From positions 62,001-126,000 of the forward strand of contig CAJYIW010000005.1 of the NCBI GenBank assembly GCA_913775095.1: a DNA stretch of 64,000 bases, given 5' to 3'. The translations under genes were made by a program, and so were the position numbers. The notes below the pieces were generated by a model. It saw only the letters and a list, made by a program, of their open reading frames with translations, had not been told where the DNA came from and searched no databases. Source of the stretch: an uncultured Siphonobacter sp. (GTDB lineage Bacteria; Bacteroidota; Bacteroidia; Cytophagales; Spirosomataceae). Each line of letters begins with the position of its first letter. Within the stretch, counting starts at the first letter, position 1. Positions 33,727-41,981 of the stretch are shown here, one piece after another.

Positions 33727-33959
33727 AATTAAACCGGTGATTTCTGTGATTTCCAGTCCGCTAGGTACTAGCCACGGATTCAGCAGAGCTCGTTGTCCCT
33801 TGTTTCAGCACTCTAAGTTAGACCCTAAGGGTTTACCGTGTCAATAATAAAAACGGTTTCTTGCTAAACCATTATACCTATGTACCCCACTTTTATTTGT
33901 ATTCCCTGAAAATCTAATTGTGTATTAAAAAATTCTAATTACGCTCCCGGTACCGCTGT

Positions 33960-34400
33960 TTACCCAAACGCGGGAATATCTTCCAGCCGCACTAGTTTAC
34001 CCTGCTCGTCGAGCCGAAAGATAAAATGTTCCATTCCATTGCTTAACGCCAGAAAAGGAGACTTGATCACGTGGTTATACCGCAGGGCCTGCTCCAGCAC
34101 GGCTGGGGTTATTTTTACATCGGGAGCCTTGCATTCTACCAGTAAAAAGGGCAGGCCATCACGGTTATACATCAGCAGATCCGAACGTTTGGCGGTACGA
34201 TTCAGGCTTAACCCTCCTTCAATTTTCAGCAGGCTTTTAGGATAGGCATAGTGACTGGTCAGCAAGTGAACGAAATGCTGACGCACCCATTCTTCAGGAG
34301 TCAGCACCAGCCATTTTTTCCGTAAGGTACAGAAAATAAAGTAGCCTTCTTCCGTTTTTCGAGCCTGAAAATCATAGGAAGGCAAATTCAGTTCAATCAT
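33960..34400 (-). CDS. HsdR N-terminal-domain (PD-(D/E)xK nuclease-fold) protein
   Basis: 146 residues, only the type I restriction R-subunit N-terminal nuclease domain. KRSDLLMYN gives Asp74, and LLVECKAPD gives Glu89 and Lys91, a complete D...ExK set. There is no helicase, HsdM or HsdS gene nearby, so this is not part of a restriction system here. Free-standing proteins of this kind are common in Bacteroidota and their role is unknown; DNA or RNA processing is a reasonable guess. Divergent from the AMP nucleosidase gene across 130 bp. Confidence 0.8.
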   Translation of the reverse strand: MIELNLPSYDFQARKTEEGYFIFCTLRKKWLVLTPEEWVRQHFVHLLTSHYAYPKSLLKIEGGLSLNRTAKRSDLLMYNRDGLPFLLVECKAPDVKITPAVLEQALRYNHVIKSPFLALSNGMEHFIFRLDEQGKLVRLEDIPAFG

Positions 34401-34530
34401 AACTTCACATTCATTTTTTTGGCCCTATACTATTTTTATATTAAATTTGCTGAATTTTACTCATTACTAAAGCCCCATGTAAATCAGAACGTGTATACTT
34501 GTCTGATTTATAAAAGTGAGACGAAAAAGT

Positions 34531-35304
34531 ATGAAAACAAAAGAAGAAATAGTAAGTAACTGGCTTCCGCGTTACACCGGAACGCCCCTTGAAGAATTCC
34601 GCCCCTATATCCTTTTAACGAATTTCCATAATTACGTTGAAATGTTCGCCGAACGCTACGGCGTTGAAATTCGCGGCGTAGGTAAGGCCATGCAAACGGC
34701 TTCTGCCGGGCGAATTACCATCATTAATTTTGGAATGGGCAGCCCTGTAGCGGCCACCATCATGGACCTGCTTTCAGCCATCCAGCCGAAGGCCGTTTTG
34801 TTTCTGGGTAAATGCGGAGGTCTGAAAAAACACACCCAGCTGGGCGATCTGGTACTGCCCATTGCCGCCATCCGTGGGGAGGGAACCAGTAATGATTACA
34901 TGCCCCCCGAAATTCCGGCTTTACCCTCCTTCCGTTTACAACGGGCCGTTTCGTCCATGATTGTAAAAAATGGCATGGACTACTGGACGGGAACTGTCTA
35001 CACGACCAACCGTCGGGTGTGGGAACACGATGAGAAATTCAAGGAATACCTTCGCCATACGCGGGCCATGGCGGTAGACATGGAAACTGCCACCATTTTT
35101 GCCGTGGGCTTTGTCAACCAGATTCCGCACGGAGCCTTACTGCTGGTTTCGGATAACCCCATGATTCCGGAAGGGGTGAAAACGGAAGAAAGCGATAAGA
35201 AAGTTACCACCCAGTTTGTCGAAAAACACCTTCAGATTGGTATTGATTCGCTCGAAGAACTAGCCCAGTCCGGGGCCTCCGTCAAACACTTACGTTTCGA
35301 ATAA
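34531..35304 (+). CDS. amn: AMP nucleosidase (short form)
   Basis: 257 residues from the ATG at 34531; a GTG 15 bp upstream is possible. The phosphorylase-like core shows INFGMGSPVAATIMDLL, FLGKCGGLKKHTQLGDLVLP and AVDMETATIFAVGF (the catalytic-site Glu region) and ends LLVSDNPMIPEG. It splits AMP into adenine and ribose 5-phosphate. E. coli Amn has ~484 residues; this protein lacks the extra N-terminal regulatory domain, as in other Bacteroidota. It is a single gene followed by a bidirectional terminator. Confidence 0.9.
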   Translation: MKTKEEIVSNWLPRYTGTPLEEFRPYILLTNFHNYVEMFAERYGVEIRGVGKAMQTASAGRITIINFGMGSPVAATIMDLLSAIQPKAVLFLGKCGGLKKHTQLGDLVLPIAAIRGEGTSNDYMPPEIPALPSFRLQRAVSSMIVKNGMDYWTGTVYTTNRRVWEHDEKFKEYLRHTRAMAVDMETATIFAVGFVNQIPHGALLLVSDNPMIPEGVKTEESDKKVTTQFVEKHLQIGIDSLEELAQSGASVKHLRFE

Positions 35305-35312
35305 TCGACTAT

Positions 35313-35344
35313 AAAAAAGAGGTTGTCTCCACAACCTCTTTTTT
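35313..35344. terminator. Bidirectional terminator
   Basis: A perfect 14-bp stem (A-run plus GAGGTTGT, loop CTCC) between the convergent amn and TPR genes. Confidence 0.85.
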
Positions 35345-35345
35345 A

Positions 35346-36674
35346 CTACTTACAATATTGCTTCTGAGCCGCCACGGCCACTTTATAGCCCAGCTCTACC
35401 GCCTTAGTCAGGTCCTGACACCCACTGGCTTCATCTCCCTGGCTGTAGCGAATCAGGCCTCGCATGTAATAAGCCTCCGCGTAACGGGCATTGAAACGAA
35501 TGGCATTGGAGCAATCCTGAATGGCTCCGACCTGATCGTTGGCTGCCGAACGCACCAGAGCCCGACTAAAATAAGCCTCCGAAAAAAGAGGGTTTAGCTC
35601 AATGGCTTTGGAAAGATCCGCCATGGCCGCTTTCCCATCCCCCGTCCGGGATTTACTTACGCCACGCACGTAATAGGCTTCGGCCCGTTCATTGGTCAGT
35701 TCGAGCAATCGGCTGTTTTCTACAATGGCTGCCCGAAGGTTATCCAGCACATTTTTGGTAATGGGTCCGGCGTAGGTAGCTTTCACTTCCAGCGGACTAT
35801 CGATCTCAATGGCTTTGGTCAGGTCGTCGATGGATTCCCTGGAAGCTCCGGTCCGGGTTTTCACCAGCCCACGGCCGTAAAAGGCAGCCGGGTTCTGAGG
35901 ATCCAGGGACAGAGCTTTCTCGAAGTCCGTCAGGGCACCCGCATAATCAAACACCTGATACCGAGCAAATCCACGCTGACTGTAGGAAGTGACGTCTTCG
36001 GCATCCAGGGTAATGGCCCGGGTGTAGTCGTCTACTGCCGCACGCGGATTATTCAATTTGGCAAACGTAGCGGCCCGTGATTTGAAAACGTGAGCCAGCC
36101 GGTCGTTTTTTTGTACGACCTGAGTAAAATCCTTTAAAGCTGATTCGTAATCCCCCAGTTTGGTTCGGCAGATGCCACGGGCATAAAAGGCCTGAGCATT
36201 TTCGGGTTCCAGCTCAATGACATTATTAAAATCCTGAATGGCCGCCTGGTAATACTGTAGTTTGCTCCGAATCATCCCCCGTTTCAAGTACGCCCGACTG
36301 TCGGTTGCGTCCATTTCCACGGCTTTATTGAGGTCGCTGATGGCTGAAGGGTATTCTTCCCGTTTATCCCGGCTGTCACCCCGGGCGAGTAAGGCGTCGT
36401 AATAATCTGACTTCAGGGAAATGGCTTTGTCATAATCCAGAATGGCTCCCGGATAATCTTCCATGAATGCTTTGCATAAACCGCGATTGTAATACGCCTG
36501 CGGGTTATCAGGAGACATGGAAATTACCTGGCTAAAGTCTCCCAAAGCCCCTTTGAAATCGTTGGTTTTACTCTTCTGAATGCCCCGGTTAAAAAATTCA
36601 GCGGGGGTTTGGCCTTTGGTAAGAGAAGTAAATACTACGGTAAAAAAAATAATCAGGTAAAATCTTTTCATCAA
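35346..36674 (-). CDS. Exported TPR-repeat protein
   Basis: 442 residues. A signal peptide (KRFYLIIFFTVVFTSLTKG) is followed by about eleven TPR units of 34 residues, for example NPQAYYNRGLCKAFMEDYPG and AQAFYARGICRTKLGDYESA, running almost to the C-terminus. One unit near residue 285-305 is irregular (SPLEVKATYAGPITKNVLDN), which breaks the register. The repeats would form a superhelical scaffold in the periplasm; the partner is unknown. A -7 element lies at 36747-36754. Confidence 0.85.
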   Translation of the reverse strand: MMKRFYLIIFFTVVFTSLTKGQTPAEFFNRGIQKSKTNDFKGALGDFSQVISMSPDNPQAYYNRGLCKAFMEDYPGAILDYDKAISLKSDYYDALLARGDSRDKREEYPSAISDLNKAVEMDATDSRAYLKRGMIRSKLQYYQAAIQDFNNVIELEPENAQAFYARGICRTKLGDYESALKDFTQVVQKNDRLAHVFKSRAATFAKLNNPRAAVDDYTRAITLDAEDVTSYSQRGFARYQVFDYAGALTDFEKALSLDPQNPAAFYGRGLVKTRTGASRESIDDLTKAIEIDSPLEVKATYAGPITKNVLDNLRAAIVENSRLLELTNERAEAYYVRGVSKSRTGDGKAAMADLSKAIELNPLFSEAYFSRALVRSAANDQVGAIQDCSNAIRFNARYAEAYYMRGLIRYSQGDEASGCQDLTKAVELGYKVAVAAQKQYCK

Positions 36675-36746
36675 GCACCCATCAATGTTTAACGCTTCAG
36701 GAGAATTGTATAGAGCTATGGACCGGTATAAATTAGGGGGTTAATG

Positions 36747-36754
36747 CAAAGGTA
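36747..36754 (-). promoter_or_regulatory. -7 element for the TPR gene
   Basis: TACCTTTG on the minus strand, exact match, 73 bp before the ATG at 36674. Confidence 0.5.
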
Positions 36755-36760
36755 AAACGT

Positions 36761-36784
36761 AAGCCTCAATGAAGAGGCTTTTTT
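36761..36784 (-). terminator. Probable menA terminator
   Basis: AAGCCTC pairs with GAGGCTT. The T-run is better on the plus strand than on the minus strand, so termination of menA is possible but weaker. Confidence 0.4.
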
Positions 36785-36842
36785 AACATAGTTCTGAAAA
36801 TTAGCTCCGTTATCTTTCAAACGGTTTTTGAAAGGTTACTTT

Positions 36843-37736
36843 TTACAATAACTGACCAACGCCGAAGAGGATGACGAACAGCAGCGTTGAAAGAGCCATG
36901 CGTTTCAGATAGGGATCGATTTCTTCGGGCCGCTGGCCTTTCTGTACACCACTGGCAATTTTCCAGAATAAGGGCAGGGTCAGTAAAAATAGATAACTGC
37001 TCCAGTTGGGATGAAAAAACAGGACGTAAGCCATCGCACACAGTAGTCCGCCAGTTAGTAAAAACCAGTGATAAACCTTAGCTTTTTCGGCTCCCAGACG
37101 CACAGGAATTGAGTTTTTACCATTCCGGCGATCGTTATCAATATCCCGGATGTTGTTAATATTGAGGACACCAACGGCAAAAGCCCCGCAACTGGTGGCG
37201 GGTAACAGAATACTCCAGTCGAGCGAACGGGTGTGCAGGTAATAGGTCCCCAAAACGCCTACCCAGCCGAAAAAGATCAATACGGAAATATCTCCTAAAC
37301 CGGCGTAGCCATACGGTTTTTTACCCACGGTATAGGTAATGGCAGCAATGATAGAAAGCACCCCCAAAGCCAGGAAATACAGAAACTCCTGAGTAGTGCC
37401 TCCTTCAAGGGAAATATAAAGCAGCCATAACCCGGCTCCGAAGGTTAACACGGAGAACAACAGAATGGCATTTCGCATTTGCTCTTTCGTGATGGCTCCG
37501 GTTTGCACGGCACGGGTAGCCACTTTTCGCTCATCATTATCTAACCCGGAAACACTGTCACCGTAATCGTTGGCGAAGTTGGACAATACCTGTAACAAGA
37601 CCGTGGTAAGCACCGCCAGACCAAAAACGGACCAGCGAAAACCACCCTGAGCGGCCGCCAGAAAGCTACCCATCAGGATGCAGGAAAGGGACAGAGGCAG
37701 CGTACGGGGACGAGCTGCCGAAAGCCAGGAACGCAT
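36843..37736 (-). CDS. menA: 1,4-dihydroxy-2-naphthoate polyprenyltransferase
   Basis: 297 residues with eight to nine membrane helices of the UbiA superfamily. The first prenyl-diphosphate site is NFANDYGDSVSGLDND and the second is NIRDIDNDRRNGK. It joins the isoprenoid tail to DHNA, the membrane step of menaquinone synthesis; Bacteroidota use menaquinone as their respiratory quinone. No other men genes are adjacent. An exact -7 element lies at 37784-37791. Confidence 0.93.
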   Translation of the reverse strand: MRSWLSAARPRTLPLSLSCILMGSFLAAAQGGFRWSVFGLAVLTTVLLQVLSNFANDYGDSVSGLDNDERKVATRAVQTGAITKEQMRNAILLFSVLTFGAGLWLLYISLEGGTTQEFLYFLALGVLSIIAAITYTVGKKPYGYAGLGDISVLIFFGWVGVLGTYYLHTRSLDWSILLPATSCGAFAVGVLNINNIRDIDNDRRNGKNSIPVRLGAEKAKVYHWFLLTGGLLCAMAYVLFFHPNWSSYLFLLTLPLFWKIASGVQKGQRPEEIDPYLKRMALSTLLFVILFGVGQLL

Positions 37737-37783
37737 ATGAAATTTGGAGTTAGTAATCAGTGGGCCTATGGTAGCCCTCCGTA

Positions 37784-37791
37784 CAAAAGTA
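37784..37791 (-). promoter_or_regulatory. -7 element for menA
   Basis: TACTTTTG on the minus strand, exact TAnnTTTG, 48 bp before the ATG. Confidence 0.55.
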
Positions 37792-37822
37792 AGGGATTGG
37801 AATGGATTAGCTCCTAACTAAA

Positions 37823-37845
37823 ACTGCCAACCCAGGGCTGGCAGT
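37823..37845 (-). terminator. Terminator of the glutathione peroxidase gene
   Basis: ACTGCCA pairs with TGGCAGT around a 9-base loop; TTTTAGTT follows in minus orientation. Confidence 0.65.
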
Positions 37846-37865
37846 CTGTATGCTAAAAAGGCTGA

Positions 37866-38435
37866 TTACTTGATGGCTTCCAGAAATTCGGGGCTATCAG
37901 GTTTTACTTTGGAAGCAAAGAAATGCGTCAGTTCACCCTTTTCGTTGACGACGTACTTGCAGAAATTCCAGGTTGGCGTTTTGTCATTCCAGCCGTTTAA
38001 TTCTTTCGTAGTTAACCATTTGTAGAGCGGAGCCTGTCCGTCGCCTTTGGTTACTACTTTGGAGAACATCGGGAAGCTTACTCCGTAATTCTTCTGGCAG
38101 AAGGCTCCAATTTCTTCTTCAGAACCAGGCTCCTGTGACCCAAAATCATTGGAGGGAAAGCCCAATACGACGATTTTGTCTTTGTTGCCTTCGTAGAATT
38201 TTTCCCAGTCCGCGTACTGAGGCGTGAAACCACATTTGGAGGCCGTGTTCAGAATGATTACTTTTTTGCCTTTGTACTGAGACAAATCCACTTCCTTACC
38301 TTCCAGCGATTTCACTTTAAAATCGTACAAATTCTGTTTAGCCGGAGCAACGCTCTCGGGACGGCTTGCGACTTCATTTTTATCCGCAAATAAGCCAGTA
38401 AATAGGGTTCCAAGCATAAGCAAAAGCTTTACCAT
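37866..38435 (-). CDS. Thiol-type glutathione peroxidase (GPx family), exported
   Basis: 189 residues. A hydrophobic N-terminus (VKLLLMLGTLFTGLFA) suggests export. The core has NTASKCGFTPQY with peroxidatic Cys68 in place of selenocysteine, GFPSNDFGSQEPG with the catalytic Gln, FCQKNYGVSF with the resolving Cys, and PTWNFCKYVV with the catalytic Trp-Asn pair. Cys-GPx proteins in bacteria usually take electrons from thioredoxin and reduce lipid or alkyl peroxides. Single gene, divergent from the rluA-type gene. Confidence 0.9.
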   Translation of the reverse strand: MVKLLLMLGTLFTGLFADKNEVASRPESVAPAKQNLYDFKVKSLEGKEVDLSQYKGKKVIILNTASKCGFTPQYADWEKFYEGNKDKIVVLGFPSNDFGSQEPGSEEEIGAFCQKNYGVSFPMFSKVVTKGDGQAPLYKWLTTKELNGWNDKTPTWNFCKYVVNEKGELTHFFASKVKPDSPEFLEAIK

Positions 38436-38541
38436 CTGGAGTCAGATTAAAGTGTATAAGGTTTGATGAATAAACGAATGGAACGTCAATTAGTTCAGCG
38501 AATATAGTAGTTTTCCGTTAGCCGTTTTCAGAGGTTAATCC

Positions 38542-38644
38542 GGGAGTATTGCGAAGCGAATGTAACTCCCCTGATTACTGCCCGCTTTTCAGCGAACCGC
38601 CTGTTTCAAGCTTCTAAGGTTATGGCTTCCAGCGAAAAAGCGGG
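38542..38644. other. Two consecutive hairpins in the GPx-pseudouridine synthase gap
   Basis: GGGAGT (38542-38547) can pair with ACTCCC (38565-38570). CCCGCTTTTC (38581-38590) pairs with 38634-38644 with one bulged A, closing a 43-base loop. The pair fills part of the 278-bp divergent gap. It could be a 5' leader of GPx, a small RNA or chance. Confidence 0.25.
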
Positions 38645-38687
38645 TAACAGCCAGTGTTAATTGTGTGGCATAGTGCCCAAGAGCGTC

Positions 38688-38695
38688 TACCTTTG
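38688..38695 (+). promoter_or_regulatory. -7 element for the RluA-family gene
   Basis: TACCTTTG, exact match, 18 bp before the ATG; a TTG lies 24 bp further upstream. Confidence 0.6.
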
Positions 38696-38713
38696 TGAAA
38701 TAATCCCAGTTTC

Positions 38714-39622
38714 ATGCAGAAAAAGAATAGCAACGCCTACGAAAAAAAAGAAGATACCCGCTTTGCCGTCACCGAACCGGCCGAGCTTATGACCTTTTTG
38801 TTAGCGAAATTTCCATCCAAAAATCGTAATAACATTAAATCTCTCCTGCGGGACAAGCAGGTGCTGGTGAACGATAAGATTACCTTTCAGTTCAACCATC
38901 CCCTGCAGGTGAACGATGCCGTCCGCGTTCGCTGGACCAAGGCTCCCGTTGAGAAACAGTACGAAGGAATCAAGATTATTTTTGAAGATGAACACCTGAT
39001 TGTCATCGAAAAAGAAGAAGGTATTTTGTCAATGGCTACTGAGAAGGAAAAGCGAAAAACGGCTTACAGTACGCTGAGTGAGCACGTAAAAAAGCAGAAT
39101 CCCAAAAATAAGATTTTTATTATCCACCGACTGGACCGGGAAACGTCGGGACTGATGATGTTCGCCAAAAGCGAAGTGGTTCAGAAAAAAATGCAGGAAT
39201 CCTGGCAGTCCACAACGAAGGAGCGGGTGTATCTGGCTATTATTTCCGGCAGTCCCAGAAAACCGGAAGATACCATTACCTCCTACCTCGTGGAAAGCGA
39301 GAAGTCGATGATGGTCTATTCGACCCAAAACGCCGAACGCGGGCAAAAAGCCGTTACCCATTACGAAACGGTTCAGCAAAATCGTTATTTCTCCATGCTG
39401 AAGGTAAGTCTGGAGACGGGCCGTAAAAATCAGGTTCGGGTACACCTGCAAAGCATTGGTCATCCCATTGTAGGCGATAAGAAATACGGATCGAATACGA
39501 ATCCCATTAACCGTCTGGCTCTGCACGCCTGGGTATTGGCGTTCCAGCATCCGATCACCAACGAGCAAATGCACTTTGAAACAGCAATCCCGACGAAATT
39601 TGCCAGTCTGATGAATCGGTAA
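38714..39622 (+). CDS. RluA-family pseudouridine synthase
   Basis: 302 residues. An S4-type RNA-binding domain at ~20-80 (SKNRNNIKSLLRDKQVLVND) is followed by the catalytic domain with HRLDRETSGLMMFAKS, whose Asp is the nucleophile of RluA enzymes, then KERVYLAIISG, GRKNQVRVHLQSIGHPIVGDKKYG and LALHAW. It isomerises specific uridines in rRNA or tRNA; the target site cannot be assigned. Single gene, own -7 element, own terminator. Confidence 0.92.
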   Translation: MQKKNSNAYEKKEDTRFAVTEPAELMTFLLAKFPSKNRNNIKSLLRDKQVLVNDKITFQFNHPLQVNDAVRVRWTKAPVEKQYEGIKIIFEDEHLIVIEKEEGILSMATEKEKRKTAYSTLSEHVKKQNPKNKIFIIHRLDRETSGLMMFAKSEVVQKKMQESWQSTTKERVYLAIISGSPRKPEDTITSYLVESEKSMMVYSTQNAERGQKAVTHYETVQQNRYFSMLKVSLETGRKNQVRVHLQSIGHPIVGDKKYGSNTNPINRLALHAWVLAFQHPITNEQMHFETAIPTKFASLMNR

Positions 39623-39656
39623 TAATCAGGAATTTCTTTTGGGTTTTATTAAAACG

Positions 39657-39689
39657 AACTTCCCGAAAGCTTACACCTCTCGGGAAGTT
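39657..39689 (+). terminator. Terminator of the RluA-family gene
   Basis: AACTTCCCGA pairs with TCGGGAAGTT. The same stem sequence recurs in the terminator at 62997-63039. Confidence 0.7.
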
Positions 39690-39747
39690 AATCAACGACT
39701 GGTTTGTAACCCTCGCTATCGCTCTTCTGAATTGGCAATTTCAATAG

Positions 39748-39899
39748 GCGGATCACAGATCCGCGACAGACAGGTTCCGGATTGTAAATCCGGAACAGCA
39801 TAATTGTAAATCCGGAACAGCGTAAACCCTAAGAATTTACTTACGTATGCTCTTTCGGATTTTCAATCCGAAAGCCATCGGTCTGGGATTTATAATCCC
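39748..39899. repeat. Cluster of short palindromes with GGATT-NNN-AATCC core
   Basis: Four hairpins with 3-base loops: 39748-39764 (7-bp stem, loop ACA, core GGATC), 39775-39795 (9 bp, loop GTA), 39852-39874 (10 bp, loop TTC) and 39885-39899 (6 bp, loop TAT). Outer stem bases differ but stay paired. A 19-base piece of the second palindrome is repeated directly at 39803-39821, 22 bases after 39781-39799. The cluster fills the 373-bp gap between two genes and holds no reading frame. Confidence 0.7.
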
Positions 39900-39938
39900 T
39901 CTTTAGCGGATTAAAAGTAAAGAAGTCTGTAAAACAAC

Positions 39939-39970
39939 ACATCCCGAAAGTTTTAGAACTTTCGGGATGT
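39939..39970 (-). terminator. argS terminator
   Basis: A 14-bp perfect stem (ACATCCCGAAAGTT) with a 4-base loop; T-rich sequence follows in minus orientation. Confidence 0.85.
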
Positions 39971-39995
39971 TGAATAAGTAAACGCTAACAACCAA

Positions 39996-41777
39996 TTACA
40001 TTCGTTCCGGAACGGTTACACCTAATAAACCCATCGCTTTACGAATGACTTCCGCAACGGCTTTGGAAAGGGCCACCCGGAATTGCTTCTTGTCCAGATT
40101 TTCTTCCGCAAAGATCGGTACCTCACTGAAGAACTGACTGTAGGTTTTCGCCATATCGTACGCATACTGAGCGATCAGAGCGGGGCTGTACATGGTACAG
40201 GCGTCCTCCACCCGTTGCGGAAACTGGCTGAGGGTAAAGATCAGATCCCGTTCGCTGGCGTGTAAATCAATCGCGGCCGGAGCCGTTGGTGTTAATTCCA
40301 GCTGGTCCGCTTTGCGAAGGATCGAACGAATCCGGGCATGGTTGTATTGGATATAAGGTCCGGTGTTACCCTGAAAATCCACACTTTCCTGGGGATTAAA
40401 CAGCATCCGTTTCTTTGGATCTACTTTCAGCAGGAAGTACTTCAGAGCACCCATCGCCAGGGTATGATAGAGAGCTATGGCTTCTTCTTCCGTAAATCCG
40501 TCGATTTTGCCTAACTCCTTCGTCATCGCTTCGGCGGTATCATTCATTTCCTGCATCAGGTCGTCGGCGTCTACTACCGTTCCTTCGCGGGATTTCATTT
40601 TACCACTGGGTAAATCGACCATTCCGTAGCTCAGGTGAGACAGGCCCGCCGCGTACGGACGACCCAGTTTCTGCATGATCAGAAATAATACTTTGAAGTG
40701 ATAATCCTGCTCATTCCCCACCACATACACGGACTTTTGCATTGGAAAATCTTCGGCCTTCAGATCCGCCAGTCCTAAATCCTGCGTGATGTATACGGAA
40801 GTTCCGTTGGAGCGTAAAACTAGTTTCTCATCCAGTCCATCGGCCGTCAGGTCAATCCAGACCGAGTTATCAGGGCGGCGGTAGAATACGCCTTTTTCCA
40901 GCCCTTCTTCAATAATATCTTTGCCTAATAAATAGGTATCCGATTCGTAATATATCTTATCGAAGTTGACGCCCATTTTTTTATAGGTTTCGTCAAAACC
41001 AGCGTACACCCAGCTGTTCATCGTTTCCCACAGACCAATCGTCGCAGGGTCGCCTTCCTCCCATTTCAGCAGCATGGCTTCGGCCTGTTTCAGAAGCGGA
41101 GCCTCTTTCTCTGCCTTTTCCTTCTCCATGCCCCCTTCCACTAATTCCGCAATCTGAGCTTTGTAAGCTTTATCAAATTCCACGTAATACTTCCCAACCA
41201 GATGATCACCCTTGATGCCACTGGTAACAGGCGTTTCGTTATTGCCAAACAGCTGATAAGCCAGCATGGATTTGCAGATGTGAATACCCCGATTGTTCAC
41301 CACGTTGGTCTTCATCACTTCGTAACCACCCATTTTCAGGATTTCGGCAATCGAATATCCCAGGAAGTTATTACGCAGGTGTCCCAGGTGCAGGGGCTTA
41401 TTCGTATTGGGTGACGAATATTCCACCATTACTTTCTGGCCTTTGTCGGGTAACTGCCCGTATTTTTCATTTCCGTGAATGGTCGCGAAAAGCTCCAGCC
41501 AAACCTGATCAGAAATGCTAAGGTTCAGAAAACCCTGCACCACGTTAAAAGCCGACACCGGGCCGTTCTGAGCCACGAGGTATTCGCCCAGCTTCGTCCC
41601 GACTTCTACCGGGCTTTTCTTTAATTGCTTGGCATAGGGGAAGCATACGAAGGTATAAAAGCCTTCAAACTCCTTCTTGGTAGGCTGCAAAGCCAGATCA
41701 GCAGCGGCTACGTCAATATCAAACTCCTGTTTCAGAGCGGCGGCCAAAGCCCCCTGTATATATTCGGTGAGATTCAT
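39996..41777 (-). CDS. argS: Arginyl-tRNA synthetase
   Basis: 593 residues. The N-terminal additional domain is followed by SSPNTNKPLHLGHLRNN, the class I HIGH motif in HLGH form, and by SGKMKSREGTVVD, the KMSKS-equivalent loop. The C-terminal anticodon-binding helical domain ends GVTVPERM. It charges tRNA-Arg in the cytoplasm. Length and motifs are normal. A -7 element on the minus strand at 41796-41803 supports the start at 41777. Confidence 0.96.
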   Translation of the reverse strand: MNLTEYIQGALAAALKQEFDIDVAAADLALQPTKKEFEGFYTFVCFPYAKQLKKSPVEVGTKLGEYLVAQNGPVSAFNVVQGFLNLSISDQVWLELFATIHGNEKYGQLPDKGQKVMVEYSSPNTNKPLHLGHLRNNFLGYSIAEILKMGGYEVMKTNVVNNRGIHICKSMLAYQLFGNNETPVTSGIKGDHLVGKYYVEFDKAYKAQIAELVEGGMEKEKAEKEAPLLKQAEAMLLKWEEGDPATIGLWETMNSWVYAGFDETYKKMGVNFDKIYYESDTYLLGKDIIEEGLEKGVFYRRPDNSVWIDLTADGLDEKLVLRSNGTSVYITQDLGLADLKAEDFPMQKSVYVVGNEQDYHFKVLFLIMQKLGRPYAAGLSHLSYGMVDLPSGKMKSREGTVVDADDLMQEMNDTAEAMTKELGKIDGFTEEEAIALYHTLAMGALKYFLLKVDPKKRMLFNPQESVDFQGNTGPYIQYNHARIRSILRKADQLELTPTAPAAIDLHASERDLIFTLSQFPQRVEDACTMYSPALIAQYAYDMAKTYSQFFSEVPIFAEENLDKKQFRVALSKAVAEVIRKAMGLLGVTVPERM

Positions 41778-41795
41778 AGTCAGTCAAAAACTCTG

Positions 41796-41803
41796 CAAAA
41801 CTA
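41796..41803 (-). promoter_or_regulatory. -7 element for argS
   Basis: TAGTTTTG on the minus strand, exact TAnnTTTG, 19 bp before the ATG. Confidence 0.5.
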
Positions 41804-41981
41804 CACGAATTGCGGTAAGGACGCTAGGGTTTTTACGTTCTGTCCGCCGTTTAGCCGGTATAGCATTCGCCGTTAATCCGTGAATTATAAAAATCAAATT
41901 GTTAAATACCGTTAAAATGTAGAGGGGTTAGGTAAGGATTATTACTTTTATTTTCAATTCTTCAACCCTTTAATACTGCTT

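Noticed and set aside
33960-34400. Type I restriction-modification system
   Set aside because: Only the small nuclease-like domain is present; no helicase, methylase or specificity gene is nearby.
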